Shown here in pieces: positions 53,902 through 64,000 of a stretch of 64,000 bases of DNA. Source of the DNA: Eretmocerus hayati (Eukaryota; Arthropoda; Insecta; Hymenoptera; Aphelinidae). The stretch covers positions 12,875,736 to 12,939,735 of the forward strand of contig CM056742.1 of assembly GCA_029851415.1 (NCBI GenBank). The letters are read 5' to 3'. Below the pieces are notes generated by a model. The model was not told where the DNA came from, did not search any database, and worked only from the letters and a program-made list of their open reading frames with translations. Every line of letters starts with the position of its first letter. Within the stretch, counting starts at the first letter, position 1. A program made the translations under genes and the position numbers.

Positions 53902-54850
53902 TCAAATGTGTTTCACTCGATGACGAAAAATTCGGGTATCATCTGCGTGAATTCCATGCCGGGTGGGGTAAAGGACTTTGGAACGGTCGTTTATGAATAT
54001 GGTGAACAAAAGAGGGCCAAGAACACTCCCTTGCAGGACCCCTGCGAAGGTTTCAGTGGCTAGAAATGAAATACCATTCTCATCACGAACAAACTGTCGC
54101 CTCCGTGATAGGTAGCTCGCAAACCACTCAATCACGGTATCTGAGCGGTTCAATGAACGAAACTTTTTAAAGATTAGTTCATGCGATACAGTATCACAAG
54201 TCTTTGAGATTTCCAATGAAATTAGCGCAGTGACCAGGTGCTGGTCGATACCATGGCAAACTTCTTTAGTAAAGCCTAAGAGGGCAAAATTGTGTTGAGT
54301 GGTGTGATCGAAAACCCGATTGGTGATCGTCAAGCAAGTTATGCTTTGTTAAGTATACCAACAACTGTTTGTGTACAATACGCTCAAGGAGTTTCGATAT
54401 TACAGCTGACAGTGCGATAGGGCGGCTGTCTGCTGGCAAGGAGGGAAGGGGGTGTCATTTTGCGGAAGGAATGATGGTCGCTATCTTCCAGCAATCAGAA
54501 AACTCACTAGTTTCTACTGAAGTGTTGAAAAGGTCAATCAGATGTGGTCGAATAGTCGGGTGAGCTGCTATGAGCATAGTAGTGTTAACCGAGTCAGACC
54601 CGGGATAGTTTTTAGCGGCTTCTGCAAGAGTTTAATCGACATTATCACTAGTACTGGGTTAGAACTTGAAGGATTCTGGGACCCCAGTTTTTAAAGGTGT
54701 GCTTAGAACTTCAGACACATCCGTCGAATTAAACATTGGAGTTTGACAGAAAACCGCTTCAAAGTAAATATTTGGAGCATCTGGTGAGAAGTACTTCAGT
54801 AGGAAGGGAGACTTGTTGGGGTAATACCGATATTTCTGTAACTGGTTCAC
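53902..54850 (-). pseudogene. LINE (Jockey/CR1-type) reverse transcriptase relic
   Basis: The frame 54333-53902 contains the core of a non-LTR RT: an ISLEISKTCDTVSHE motif A, a WFASYLSRRRQFV stretch, GVLQGSVLGPLLFTIFIND, and a degraded motif C reading HADDT. Upstream segments in other frames up to about 54850 give RPIALSAVISKLLERIVHKQ and other RT N-terminal words, separated by frameshifts. The 5' and 3' ends of the element and its endonuclease are absent. It is a dead, truncated copy. Confidence 0.85.
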
Positions 54851-55676
54851 TGGGGCAAAGAGGAACAGTAGGAGTAAAATGACACATTCTTATCAGTGGC
54901 TCGTCAGCTGCTCTTTATTCATAGTTCCAATCTCAACTACTTCGGCGGCCGTTTTATGTTTTCTAGTTATAACATTGCGATCTTACAATCAATCGATTTT
55001 AAAGTATAAGATTTTCTTTCGTTTTGAGTAAGTGTGTGTATGCAAGTAAGCCGTGCGCAAAAGAAATGAGAGAGTGGTTTATTAAACAATGCGGATCGAT
55101 GGAGAATGTGCTGTATGTTTGAATATAAGGTGCTCATATTCATATGACGCCTATACGACATCCTCTTCTATTAGGATAGGAAAATTTCCAGAATTGGAAC
55201 TTTTTCGTTACATTTCTGATTTTGAGTTTAATAGCAGTTTTGATCTAGAATTTTGAGAGAAAAACGATGACTGTGAGAAGTGTGAATTGTATAATTCAGT
55301 ATCATTTTCTTCATGACTAGAATTACAACAATGAGATTTCCTCCATTAACCTTTCACCAATGATTTTAGTGCTTCATGCAGTCCACATTTTTTCAAGCCT
55401 AACATAATGAACAATATTATTGCTACTTTTCCTGCATAATCTAGATATCTTTCCCCCTCCCACTCTACTTTTTCCAAAAGTCTAACTTGGCGAGTATCAC
55501 CATCCTTTCCTCCTATAACTTCATCTGAGATCAGAGTATGAATTCCAATTCTTGAGGGTCATGAGATCAGGGGAAACATGTCGAGTAACTTTTTACCAAA
55601 ATCTATACGTCAAACAAATGCAGAGAGATTGCAGAATTCCGATTTCAATTCTTGAGAGTCATGAGATCAGGAAAAG
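54851..55676. other. Intergenic DNA, nothing recognised
   Basis: AT-rich. A short phrase (CCAATTCTTGAGGGTCATGAGATCAGG type) occurs twice at about 55545 and 55655. No gene is supported. Confidence 0.4.
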
Positions 55677-55678
55677 TA

Positions 55679-56148
55679 CAGTACCTTCCAAAATAAATGG
55701 ATCATGCATGGTCTCACTAAATCCACGATAACTTCGAACCCCTTCATTGTATGAAAATTTTGAAAAGGAGATCTTGAAGGCCACAAAAAAATCTATCGAT
55801 CCGTGTGTTTCAAACATTTTCCAAGTGCTTTTTGAGTGCCCGTAATCGACATTGAAAATCTAAAAAAATTCTTCTTCGGTGGATCACCTACAATTTTGAC
55901 GGGAGTGATCCGATCACAAAAATACTCACAGGATCTTATAGATCGTTCAAAAATCTAAGAACTTGATCCTTTATGAAGTGTTCGTGCGACCCTTCCCGTC
56001 TGACTTACGAGCTCCGAAAGAAAACTTTGTATTAACATAGGGTGCTTATGGAGATACACAGCCTGGCACCTGTTTAATATTCTCTCGCTCTATTCTGGGG
56101 CAAGATTGGATTTAAGAAATATCATGCCACATGATTTCGACGTGAAAT
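55679..56148. mobile_element. Half copy of the 8383-9479 foldback family
   Basis: Starts TACAGTACCTTCC and follows the left arm of the 8383 element (CACCTACAATTTTGACGGGA, CTTCCCGTCTGACTTACGAG, CATAGGGTGCTTATGGAGAT) until the ATTTCGACGTGAAATG position. There it stops, at a 43-bp hairpin. The second arm is missing. Confidence 0.8.
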
Positions 56149-56190
56149 GTCAATACAAGTAAATAGAGTGTCTATTTACTTGTATTGACA
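56148..56190. repeat. Perfect 20-bp-arm hairpin at the break of the half copy
   Basis: Arm TGTCAATACAAGTAAATAGA, spacer GTG, exact inverse arm. It sits where the homology to the 8383-9479 element ends. Confidence 0.8.
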
Positions 56191-58247
56191 GGAGCCAGAC
56201 GTTATGTCTGTGCTCTATTACAAGATCGTTCAAAAAATATCATGACGATCTGAAGAATAACAAACCTGAAGCCTGATGAGGTCCACAAAACCTAGTGGAC
56301 GAAACGTTGCAATAAAATTTCCATCATGAAATTTTGGGAATTTATTTAGTTCCCCACCGTCCTTCAAGATCGACGAGACCAAATATTCGACTTGTATAGA
56401 AATCACTACACACGTCATAACAACTGTTCCACGGACAGTCACTAATAGGACTGACCAGTTCCACACCATCTAAATGTGAGAGACGATCGCTCCTTGTGTT
56501 GAACCCGAATAAGTTTTAGGTGAGATATGAGAAGTGGTGTTGCGTATATTGGGTATATAAGGTCCAGGCTGGTTGGTGAATGAATTTTGAAACCGAGTTC
56601 TTGTTGGATTTTCACGTATAATAATCAAAATTTTGAATACAATGTAATAGACAAAGATACACCGTATTGAAGTGAGATAGAATATCGAAGTGAAGATCGC
56701 TGATGCGCCACGCCCTTCTTATAGACGGAGCCTAACCCCGCCCACATCTCGCGGGGGTTGGTCTTCAAGAATCCAGCGACAAGGCTGTGCATGTTTTCGA
56801 AGTATAACTATTTTTTGGAGAGGATTCAGCCACCCAAAGATGCGAGTACCATGGCATAGCATAGCATGGCAACCAAAGCTATCCACTCATTATTAGAGAC
56901 AATGCGCCGAGCTTGGTTTTCAAATTCGATGCATTTTCTCGTCAACCATGAACGAACGTTTGGAATCCGAGAATTCGCACATATAAAATTCATGACTCGT
57001 TTTCCGTCACTATTTATCGCACTAAAATTCTCGGATTGATAAATGATAGATGATAAATAATTCATGTTTACACAAACGTACTCGGCATCTAACAGCTTAT
57101 TTAGATTGCTTTTGGTCAATTCATGATCGCTTCTGCTAAATTGCAATAATTAATTCATTCAACAGTAACATTGCAGACCTTCGATTGTCGCTGAATCCTT
57201 CACAATTTCGACGCTTGATGATGGTCCTTCATTGTCACCGCTAACACATAAATAATCATAATTGTTCAAACATAATTTATGATTGAAAAGGTAAATTTCG
57301 TATCGAATCACTCATGAAAACAGTCCTCCTAATCAATGGAAAAGATGATAATACTGTTCACATTGAATAATCATATGGTTGCATGATTCCATCATATAGG
57401 ATGTTTCAATAATTATTCTTACGCATAATAACTATAATTTTTCATTTTCGCAATTTCTCAACATAAAATCTCATTCAACAAATACGAATTACAGATGAAC
57501 AAATAAGTTCACAGAATAAAATTGTTATCGATAACTTTTTTCAAAACGAATCATATTTGGTGGGAAATTCTATTCTTGAAACATCTACGCCTTTTCTTTT
57601 TCTCAAGCTATAGCTTTTCAGTTAAATTCTCACACCTACCAAGAGCGACGGAGTTTAAATTTTATTACTTGCGGATGCCAGTCTCACACTCGATATTACT
57701 TGAAACACATGAGAACGAATTTACTTGATATGCACAGGCAACGGCTAAGATTCGAGAACAGATGTTAAAAAAGATTCGATGAGCTGGAGAAAAATCTCAT
57801 GGAAGCCTCCGTGAACTCGGGGAACACTCGAAATTTATGACCCTGCTTACATACAGGCGTCTAATTTGGAGCTGTATGTGGATCCTTGACGACTCTCTTG
57901 CCCTCCCTATCATGAGTCTCACGGATAAAAAGGCACATACCGCGATGGGCTCGGTTCCAAAGCTAAAGAAACGCATCTGGATGTTCAATGCTGGAAACCC
58001 TCGCAATGAAAACCTCTTTTTTTACAATTGTAATCAATTCATCATTGAGATATAACGCGCGCGTCGGCATTTTTGTTTGAGGCGGCCGTGACATCGAGAA
58101 AAACCCGGACATTTAGACGCATACAGCGTGCGAGTGAGAGAGAGAGCCATTCTACAAAGGGTTCGTGTCGCGAGGTCGAATGTTGCGACGTGCATCACTC
58201 GTATTGCATGGCACGGCAGGAATGAACTGCTGCAAGCCACTATAGCC
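56191..58247. other. Intergenic DNA, nothing recognised
   Basis: No coding region is supported. The region 56690-56830 is richer in GC but has no family match. Confidence 0.4.
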
Positions 58248-58560
58248 CTACACGTATCCGGCCGCCGCGAAAGTAGCTTGCGCAGTGGCCAGTACAGTGC
58301 TATACGGCTCCGTCCGCCGCGAAAGTAGCCTGCGCGGCTGCAACTATAGCCCTACACGTATCTGACCGCCGCCAAAGTAGCTTGCGCAGCGGCCAGTACA
58401 GTCCTGTACGGCTCCGGCCGCCGCGAAAGTAGCCTGCGCAGTGGCCAGATCAATCCTATACGGCTCTGGCCGCAGCGAAAGTAGCTTGCGTAGCGGCCAG
58501 TATAGTCCGACACGGCTCTGGCCGCTGCGAAAGCAGTTCGCGCGGCGGCCAATGCAGTAA
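58248..58560. repeat. GC-rich 52-bp minisatellite, six units
   Basis: The word CCGCCGCGAAAGTAGC starts at 58262, 58314, 58366, 58418, 58470 and 58522, an exact 52-bp period. Units share GCGCAGTGGCCAGTACAGTC and TACGGCTC segments with 5-15 differences. All minus-strand frames are open because of the periodicity (58344-58716), which is not evidence of coding. Confidence 0.92.
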
Positions 58561-58564
58561 TGCA

Positions 58565-59640
58565 TGATTCACATGACCCATCATTGCATTCGCACATGTA
58601 TGGATAGAATCATACCGAACACGTGGATCGACTCCGTAACAAGTAGCTTGAATGATTATACATTGGTTGCAATGTAATTCTCTCACTAGAGTGGATTGTG
58701 AACTTGACATACACAATTTCTAGCTTCAGAGTTAGGTCTGTCTCAAGTATCAGAGGAAATAAAAATGAATTCACTGATAAAATGTAAATTCATGCTGCCA
58801 CCCATGCATCATGAACTCTCCAAATATATTTGAAGATTATTCTTGACACTTCACCTTATGCACTGCACAACAGCAAGAATGACACAAATTTGGCCATCAA
58901 GCCATCATTTTTAAAATCACTGCAAACAAGAGAGCATACATCAGGTGGCGTCTTCTATGTTGACCAACAATTACGATTGCCATTAATTTGTATCAAATCT
59001 TCATCACTGTACTCGATACTCGTGCAGAAAGTAAACATTCATCTGATGGAACAGAATCTGAATGGTGAATATGTTCTGCTAGCTTGCGTTATTATATAGC
59101 GTTGAGTCCACGTTGAGTCGCTCATTCACGCACACAAGGCCGATTTGTGTCACACCGATGCAGTGTCGACTTCGAGATGAGACGAATCTCGAATGTGGCT
59201 GAAGATGAAAATCCACGACGAATTTCGTCGGGGAGGGTCTCGAATTTGTCGGTTGAGAAACGATGCTATTAGTTCATACATCGACGAAACAAAATAGTAT
59301 TTCGATAGAGAGATGTCCAAGCTCGCGATTATTGGGGCACATGGTGGCTGATAAGCGCAAGAATCCATAATTAATATTCTATGATCGAGGGGAAACGAGA
59401 GGTTAATAAACCCCAACTTGGTGTATATGAGGCTACGGCAGCGCTGCGAGTTCCTCTCTTATGTATACTCGCCAGCAAGGCGCTACCGAGCCTTTTGATT
59501 GCCAGGAGAAATCTTTCCAATTTTTAGTTTTTTCTCTGTATTTGAACTCGTTGATATATTCTTGAACCTTGCTCAATTTCACAAGTATTCTTCCTTAGTC
59601 TCCACGTCTGTCGATCGATTCATTGTCAAGTATTCTATTT
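58565..59640. other. Region downstream of the errantivirus env, possible LTR remains
   Basis: It lies 3' of the env relic on the minus strand, where a 3' LTR would be expected. No second LTR is available in the window for comparison, so none is called. No gene is seen. Confidence 0.3.
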
Positions 59641-60960
59641 CTACATTATAAAATTCATTATAGTAAATGGTTGCAATTGAAATTTTTCGTTCATGAAAAT
59701 GCAAGATGTTTCGTTTGACTGGAGGAGTGTATCTTCTCCTATGGTCAATATGTGATGATCATTTTTACACCAAATTTTGAAAACCAAGGTATCAATTGGC
59801 ATGATCAGACATACATTTAGTTTATCGATCTGTTTCACATAATCGTACTTCTGCTGGTATATTCCAAATTGACAGTTAGTAATTTTTTCATCTCTTATTA
59901 TGTCTGAATAATATGTATCTTCCTTATATATATTCATTAGTGAATTTGTGTTCTTACAAATCTCTTGTTTTTGTTTTCAGAATCAATGCAATTTCCTCTA
60001 CTCACTATCAATGCATGGTACTCTAAAATGATTGTTTTGAAAATCGTCGCACTTTGTCTTGTAGGAAGTGGAAAAATACTGATCAAACGGTATTTAGAAT
60101 CATTTGGTATGGGTGTGTTGATGACAAAAATCAGTTCGTTATCTTCAACATATGATATTACCTTTGAAATCCTGATATGGTCATAGTAATGGTCGAGATT
60201 GACTTCAATGAGATTATTGACTATTTCTTTCCTTTTTATAGCATTGAATGCATTCATATATGAATCCGGTGTCACTACTGATGGTAAAATGACTCCTGTT
60301 TCAGCTAGAGAAATGGCATTCTGTATATTTGTCAACTGTTCATCGTACCCATTCATAACTAACTCAATTTCTTGCAAAGAAGTCAGAATTTTTTGGTTTG
60401 CTGCAATATGATTCGTAGCTTCTGTGATATTGTTACTCCAATTTGGCAGTTTGTTGAAATTTCCGTCTTGAATTCTAATATGTTCAGTGATACTTTTGAT
60501 ATTACTTTTCACTAACATAGTTTGATTTTGTATGAGTCTCAATACTTCGTTATTTTGTTTATAAACATCAGAAATTCTCCTATCACGAGGCTCTGCATTC
60601 TCACTATCTAATGTTCCAAACAAGGATTTTGATCCCATGCTGATGATATCGAAATGCCCACCCTTATATCTATACATACTAAGGTTTCTTTTCTTACTGT
60701 CGATTCGCAATAATTGCTTTATAGCCAAACTGATATAGTCTCTTGTTGTGCAATTGATATGATTACTGCAAGCATTCTATAGAACTTGCAGCTGACTCAT
60801 TGTATGAGTGCCTTGGTCGTAGATGGCATTTATATCAGTTCTGTGGATAACTTCCCATTCCCCATTGTAGAGATGAGCAGTCCCTTCGTCAATTTGAACA
60901 AAATGAGGTATCTCCGTGGTTATACTATATGCCCTCACGCTTAAAGATGGAAATTAAGGA
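59641..60960 (-). pseudogene. env: Degraded errantivirus envelope (baculovirus F-like)
   Basis: The largest open piece (60728-59937) contains the FDIISMGSKSLFGTLD region typical of baculovirus F-type envelope proteins in insect errantiviruses, followed by long helical stretches. The C-terminal part is in another frame (59937-59641). N-terminal env words lie at about 60960-60780 (VQIDEGTAHLYNG), ending in a stop codon near 60780. At least one stop and one frameshift break the gene. The protein would be a membrane fusogen in an active relative; this copy is dead. Confidence 0.8.
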
Positions 60961-61016
60961 ATAGAACAGTATCTGTAACAAGGGTTCTATGGAAATTCGT
61001 GTGCCTTTGAGAAACG

Positions 61017-61785
61017 CGTAAGGAACGGAGTTCCAGGATTCAGTTTGATCGCAGTTACGTAAATACAATTTAGAGAGACAAGACAAAAAAATGAACATTT
61101 ATCATCTTTCTCTAATATACAGTCGATCAGTCATTGATGAATTCCATAACTTTGCTAGTCATCCCCGAGTTAAAGGTTACTTCAAATTCTTAAGGAGGCA
61201 TGAGCGAGTAGAGACGAAGAACGTCATCAAAGAATCGAAAAAATTCTCAAATATACTTGAACGAGCAACGAATCGATAGCCATTGGGAAAAAGGGGGGTC
61301 GCCGACCATTTTCCAGAGAAAAAAAAATCATGAAAATTGGGCCCTTAGACACGCGTTCTTATGGGAGTAAACATAGAAAAATTCATTGATCTCTAACGAA
61401 GAACACTAGAAATCCCAAAAAATTGACAGAGTCGCATGAAACCTCGAAAAACATATTGACTTTGGGAAATATATGTCAAGCCGACCAAAATAAACAATTA
61501 GCAATGTAACAAACAATGCATCTTTGAGAAACCGACAGCGATCGAGAGGCCTATGCTTTTCGCATATCAGCGCCGAGCTTTCTAATCTGCTGCGCGATGC
61601 GGCTCACAAGTATATATAGCTACAATTCGATATTGCTATATATATTTCGTGACGCTTTTTCGTCGCATTATGGCGGGTTGCATCTCCTGCGGGGCGGTGT
61701 CGGTCAGCTGATCGCGCGCGATTTCACTCCTCAGACGAGAGTAAAAGAACTCCGTTCCAAAAATCAGTATCTTCACTATGAATGA
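61017..61785. other. Unassigned segment between errantivirus pol and env
   Basis: It separates the pol C-terminus (about 61880) from the first env words (about 60960), although these are normally close together. A 12-bp inverted pair, GGAACGGAGTTC (61023) and GAACTCCGTTCC (61749), bounds it, which hints at an insertion. The stretch around 60990-61040 resembles 50735-50780, so a dispersed repeat is present. Confidence 0.4.
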
Positions 61786-61879
61786 AATATATCCTAGAAC
61801 TCTCCATAACAATGTTTGATTCCATTGAAATGTCGAGCTGTGGACGATCCCTAATCATGATTTCTACTGTTCTCTACTC

Positions 61880-64000
61880 ATCATTGACCCTCTGCACAGG
61901 AATTGGATATGTCCAAGTAGATTCATTATATACAACAGTTTTTGCTAAAATGATGTCTCTTACTTGATAGGATTCTGATGCAGTTTGTCGACTGGTCACA
62001 ATGTCTTGATTTTGCTTTTTTTATTTCCTTATATTTTCACCTGCATTTTCTCGTTTCTCTTTCATATCATCAAAATGAATTTTCCTTAATCTCGTTCCTC
62101 AAAACTGCTCAGATTTCCAAAAAGTAAATCATAAGGAGAATAATTTGTTGTCCCACGAATACTGTCATTATATACTTCTGCTGCATTTAATAATTTCATA
62201 CAAGGGTTTCCATCCTGAGACTTTGCTGAAGTTGTGAGGGTTCTTCTTACTCGTTCACAAATGCTGTTTGATTGTGGATGTCGCACGGCGATGTTAATGA
62301 ACTCCACTCGTTTGAACTTCTTTCAGAGGAAAATCTCTTCGTTGTCTGAAATTATGTATTGTGGTCTAGCAACTTTCAAGAAAAAATCCGCAAGTACTAT
62401 ATGTGTTCTCGACTTTTTACTGATTTCCAAAATCGATACGGAACGGCTGAATTCATCTATAATAATGAGGATATCCGTGTTTCCAAAAGTACAAAAATCT
62501 ATATTCATCTTCTCAAAAAGTTTAGTTGCAGGTTCAACATTTATACCAGGGCCTACATATTTTCTCGCAGCAGCTTTCACTCTAGCACAAGTAGGGCATT
62601 GCTTGATGAATTCCTCCACATCTCTAGTTATATCATCCCAAGTGGATTCTTTACGAATTTCTTTCAATGTCTTTTCTCATCCCGAATGATTTTGTCGTGA
62701 ACGTCTGCCAATTTCATGAATTGTGAATTCCTCTCTCTCAAGATTTTTGGCTTCAAAGGTCTAAGATAGAGTAGTTTTCCATCCCGAAAGGTGGTCCAAG
62801 TTCTCATGTTTGAGACCATGTGTGATTTCTATCACAGAATTTCTGTTGTTTTTCCTAATTTCAAGAACAAATGGGGAATATTTCTCTCATTTTGATATGA
62901 AACTCCTTGAATAAAAAAATCTCCTCGTTCCTGGAATTCCATTTGAGCATTTCGTTCAGATAGCGTACTCCAGCAGAGATCACCCAAATTTTCAAGTTTC
63001 ATTGTTCGGATGCTGTAATCCCCCGTGAATAAAGATAGATACTTCGCTAAAGTATCGTTCTCATCATCGATGATGTCTCGGCTATCATTGATGAATTGCC
63101 TCATCGTGTTATCATCGGTGTACTTTGTTACCAACCTTGCTTTGTGTGAGATTCGAGTAAACCCTGCAATACTTATCTCCGGATTCTGATTTTCTTCCAC
63201 TGGATTTTGCTCACTTACATGGAAAGCCCCGAACAGAGCATCTGCATTTGTATTCAATTGTCCTTTTTTGTAAATGATGTTTGGGTGATGATCAGTAGCT
63301 TTAGTCAACATTCTCGCGATTCGGGAATTTAAATCGTCTGATTCATTTTAGAAAATAGATCGAAAATTCTGATGATAAGAATATACATCAAATATCTGAC
63401 CAAATAGAAAATGTTTATCCTGTTTCACACCCCAAACTATAGCTTATAGTTCTTTCTCAGTTACAAAATAGTTTTTTTCAGCAAGATTCAAGGAACGACT
63501 GGCATGAGAACAAGGATGTTTATCGCCGTTTTCATCTAACTGTGATAATATGACTACAATACCTTCGTATGATGCGTCCGTACACAAAATAAAGGGTTTA
63601 GAGGTATCTGGGTGTCTCAAAATTGGATATGTTGATAATAGTTCTTCAAGACATTGGAACTGTTCCCTACATTCGGCATCAAAGTTGAACTCTACATTTT
63701 TTAATTTTAATTTATTTAGGCGATGAACGTTTTGAGTGAAGTTTGGTATAAATTTTCTATAGTAAAATGCTAAACCCAAGAATCTCTCTATTTCTTTCTT
63801 ATTTCTTGATTCAGGAAAGTTGAGAACTTTTTCTACATGACGATTCAATGGGCGAATACCTTCTTTTGATACCTCGTGTCCTAGATACTCTAGTCTTTCC
63901 TGCATAAAGGAACATTTGTCTGGATTCAAAATTAAACCAGCTTCTCGAAGTCGTTCCAATAGTGTTTGCAGGTTCCTCAAATGTTCTTCTGGCGTTGATC
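61880..64000 (-). pseudogene. pol: Degraded errantivirus pol (RT, RNase H, integrase), cut by window edge
   Basis: From the right edge: the end of the RT palm and thumb (63980-63444; PDKCSFMQERLEYLGHEV, FLGLAFYYRKFIPNF) and RNase H start (TDASYEG), broken by a stop after VTEKEL; then RNase H tail and linker (63311-62832; NADALFGAF). The integrase zinc region and core follow in two frames (62667-62323 and 62307-62086; QCPTCARV, IDFCTFG, SNSICERV). Integrase C-terminal remnants reach about 61880. At least three breaks are visible. It is the same provirus as the env relic at 59641-60960. The 5' part, including gag and the 5' LTR, lies beyond the window. Confidence 0.85.

Noticed and set aside
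58344..58716. Minus-strand ORFs across the 52-bp minisatellite
   Set aside because: Open in all minus-strand frames because of the period and high GC; no motif.
59150..59640. 3' LTR of the errantivirus
   Set aside because: Position is right, but with no second LTR in the window the boundaries cannot be supported.

Overview
The window is eukaryotic, AT-rich, intron-bearing DNA that reads as insect nuclear genome. Both multi-exon genes have consensus GT..AG introns. The repeats are typical of insects: a Gypsy-type LTR retrotransposon, the remains of an errantivirus with a baculovirus-F-like envelope, a LINE reverse transcriptase relic, and many TA-flanked or foldback DNA elements. A parasitoid or other hymenopteran is possible, but the order cannot be settled from the sequence.

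Layout. 1-10.4 kb has no supported gene. It holds three degenerate ~310-bp repeats, a foldback element (2603-3232), a TA-flanked MITE (6519-7122), a 1.1-kb TA-flanked foldback (8383-9479), GC-rich islands and arrays of GTGCAAA palindromes. 10793-25162 is one 14.4-kb LTR retrotransposon on the minus strand, with 953-bp LTRs that look identical and a CCAG target duplication. Its transcript order is: 5' LTR, putative PBS, a run of six small ORFs, gag, pol, a 4.3-kb GC-hairpin/AT-repeat tail, polypurine tract, 3' LTR. It ends about 220 bp upstream of the start codon of the splicing factor gene YJU2 (25383-26657, plus). YJU2 is tail-to-tail with a 12-exon gene for a 973-residue coiled-coil protein with an SxIP motif (35786-27389, minus). 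After a TA-flanked DNA element comes a 13-exon F-spondin-like secreted protein gene (38857-44425, plus). From 44.8 to 52.6 kb the DNA is largely a series of foldback and inverted-repeat elements. A LINE RT relic lies at 53.9-54.85 kb and a 52-bp GC-rich minisatellite at 58.25-58.56 kb. From 59.6 kb to the window edge lies a decayed errantivirus (pol, then env, minus strand), cut off by the edge.

The most unusual object is the retrotransposon. Between its 5' LTR and gag it carries six compact sense ORFs: three helical or coiled-coil, two that look like duplicated Cys-rich putative zinc proteins, and one unclassified. Four of these share one frame and are separated only by UGA codons. Gag and pol are joined at a T TTA AAC slippery heptamer. 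Pol contains eight tandem 17-residue repeats between RNase H and integrase, and it is broken by one frameshift at a G tract. The second most notable item is a 38-bp perfect palindrome flanked by 8-bp direct repeats in the YJU2 upstream region, which looks like a minimal hAT-type element.
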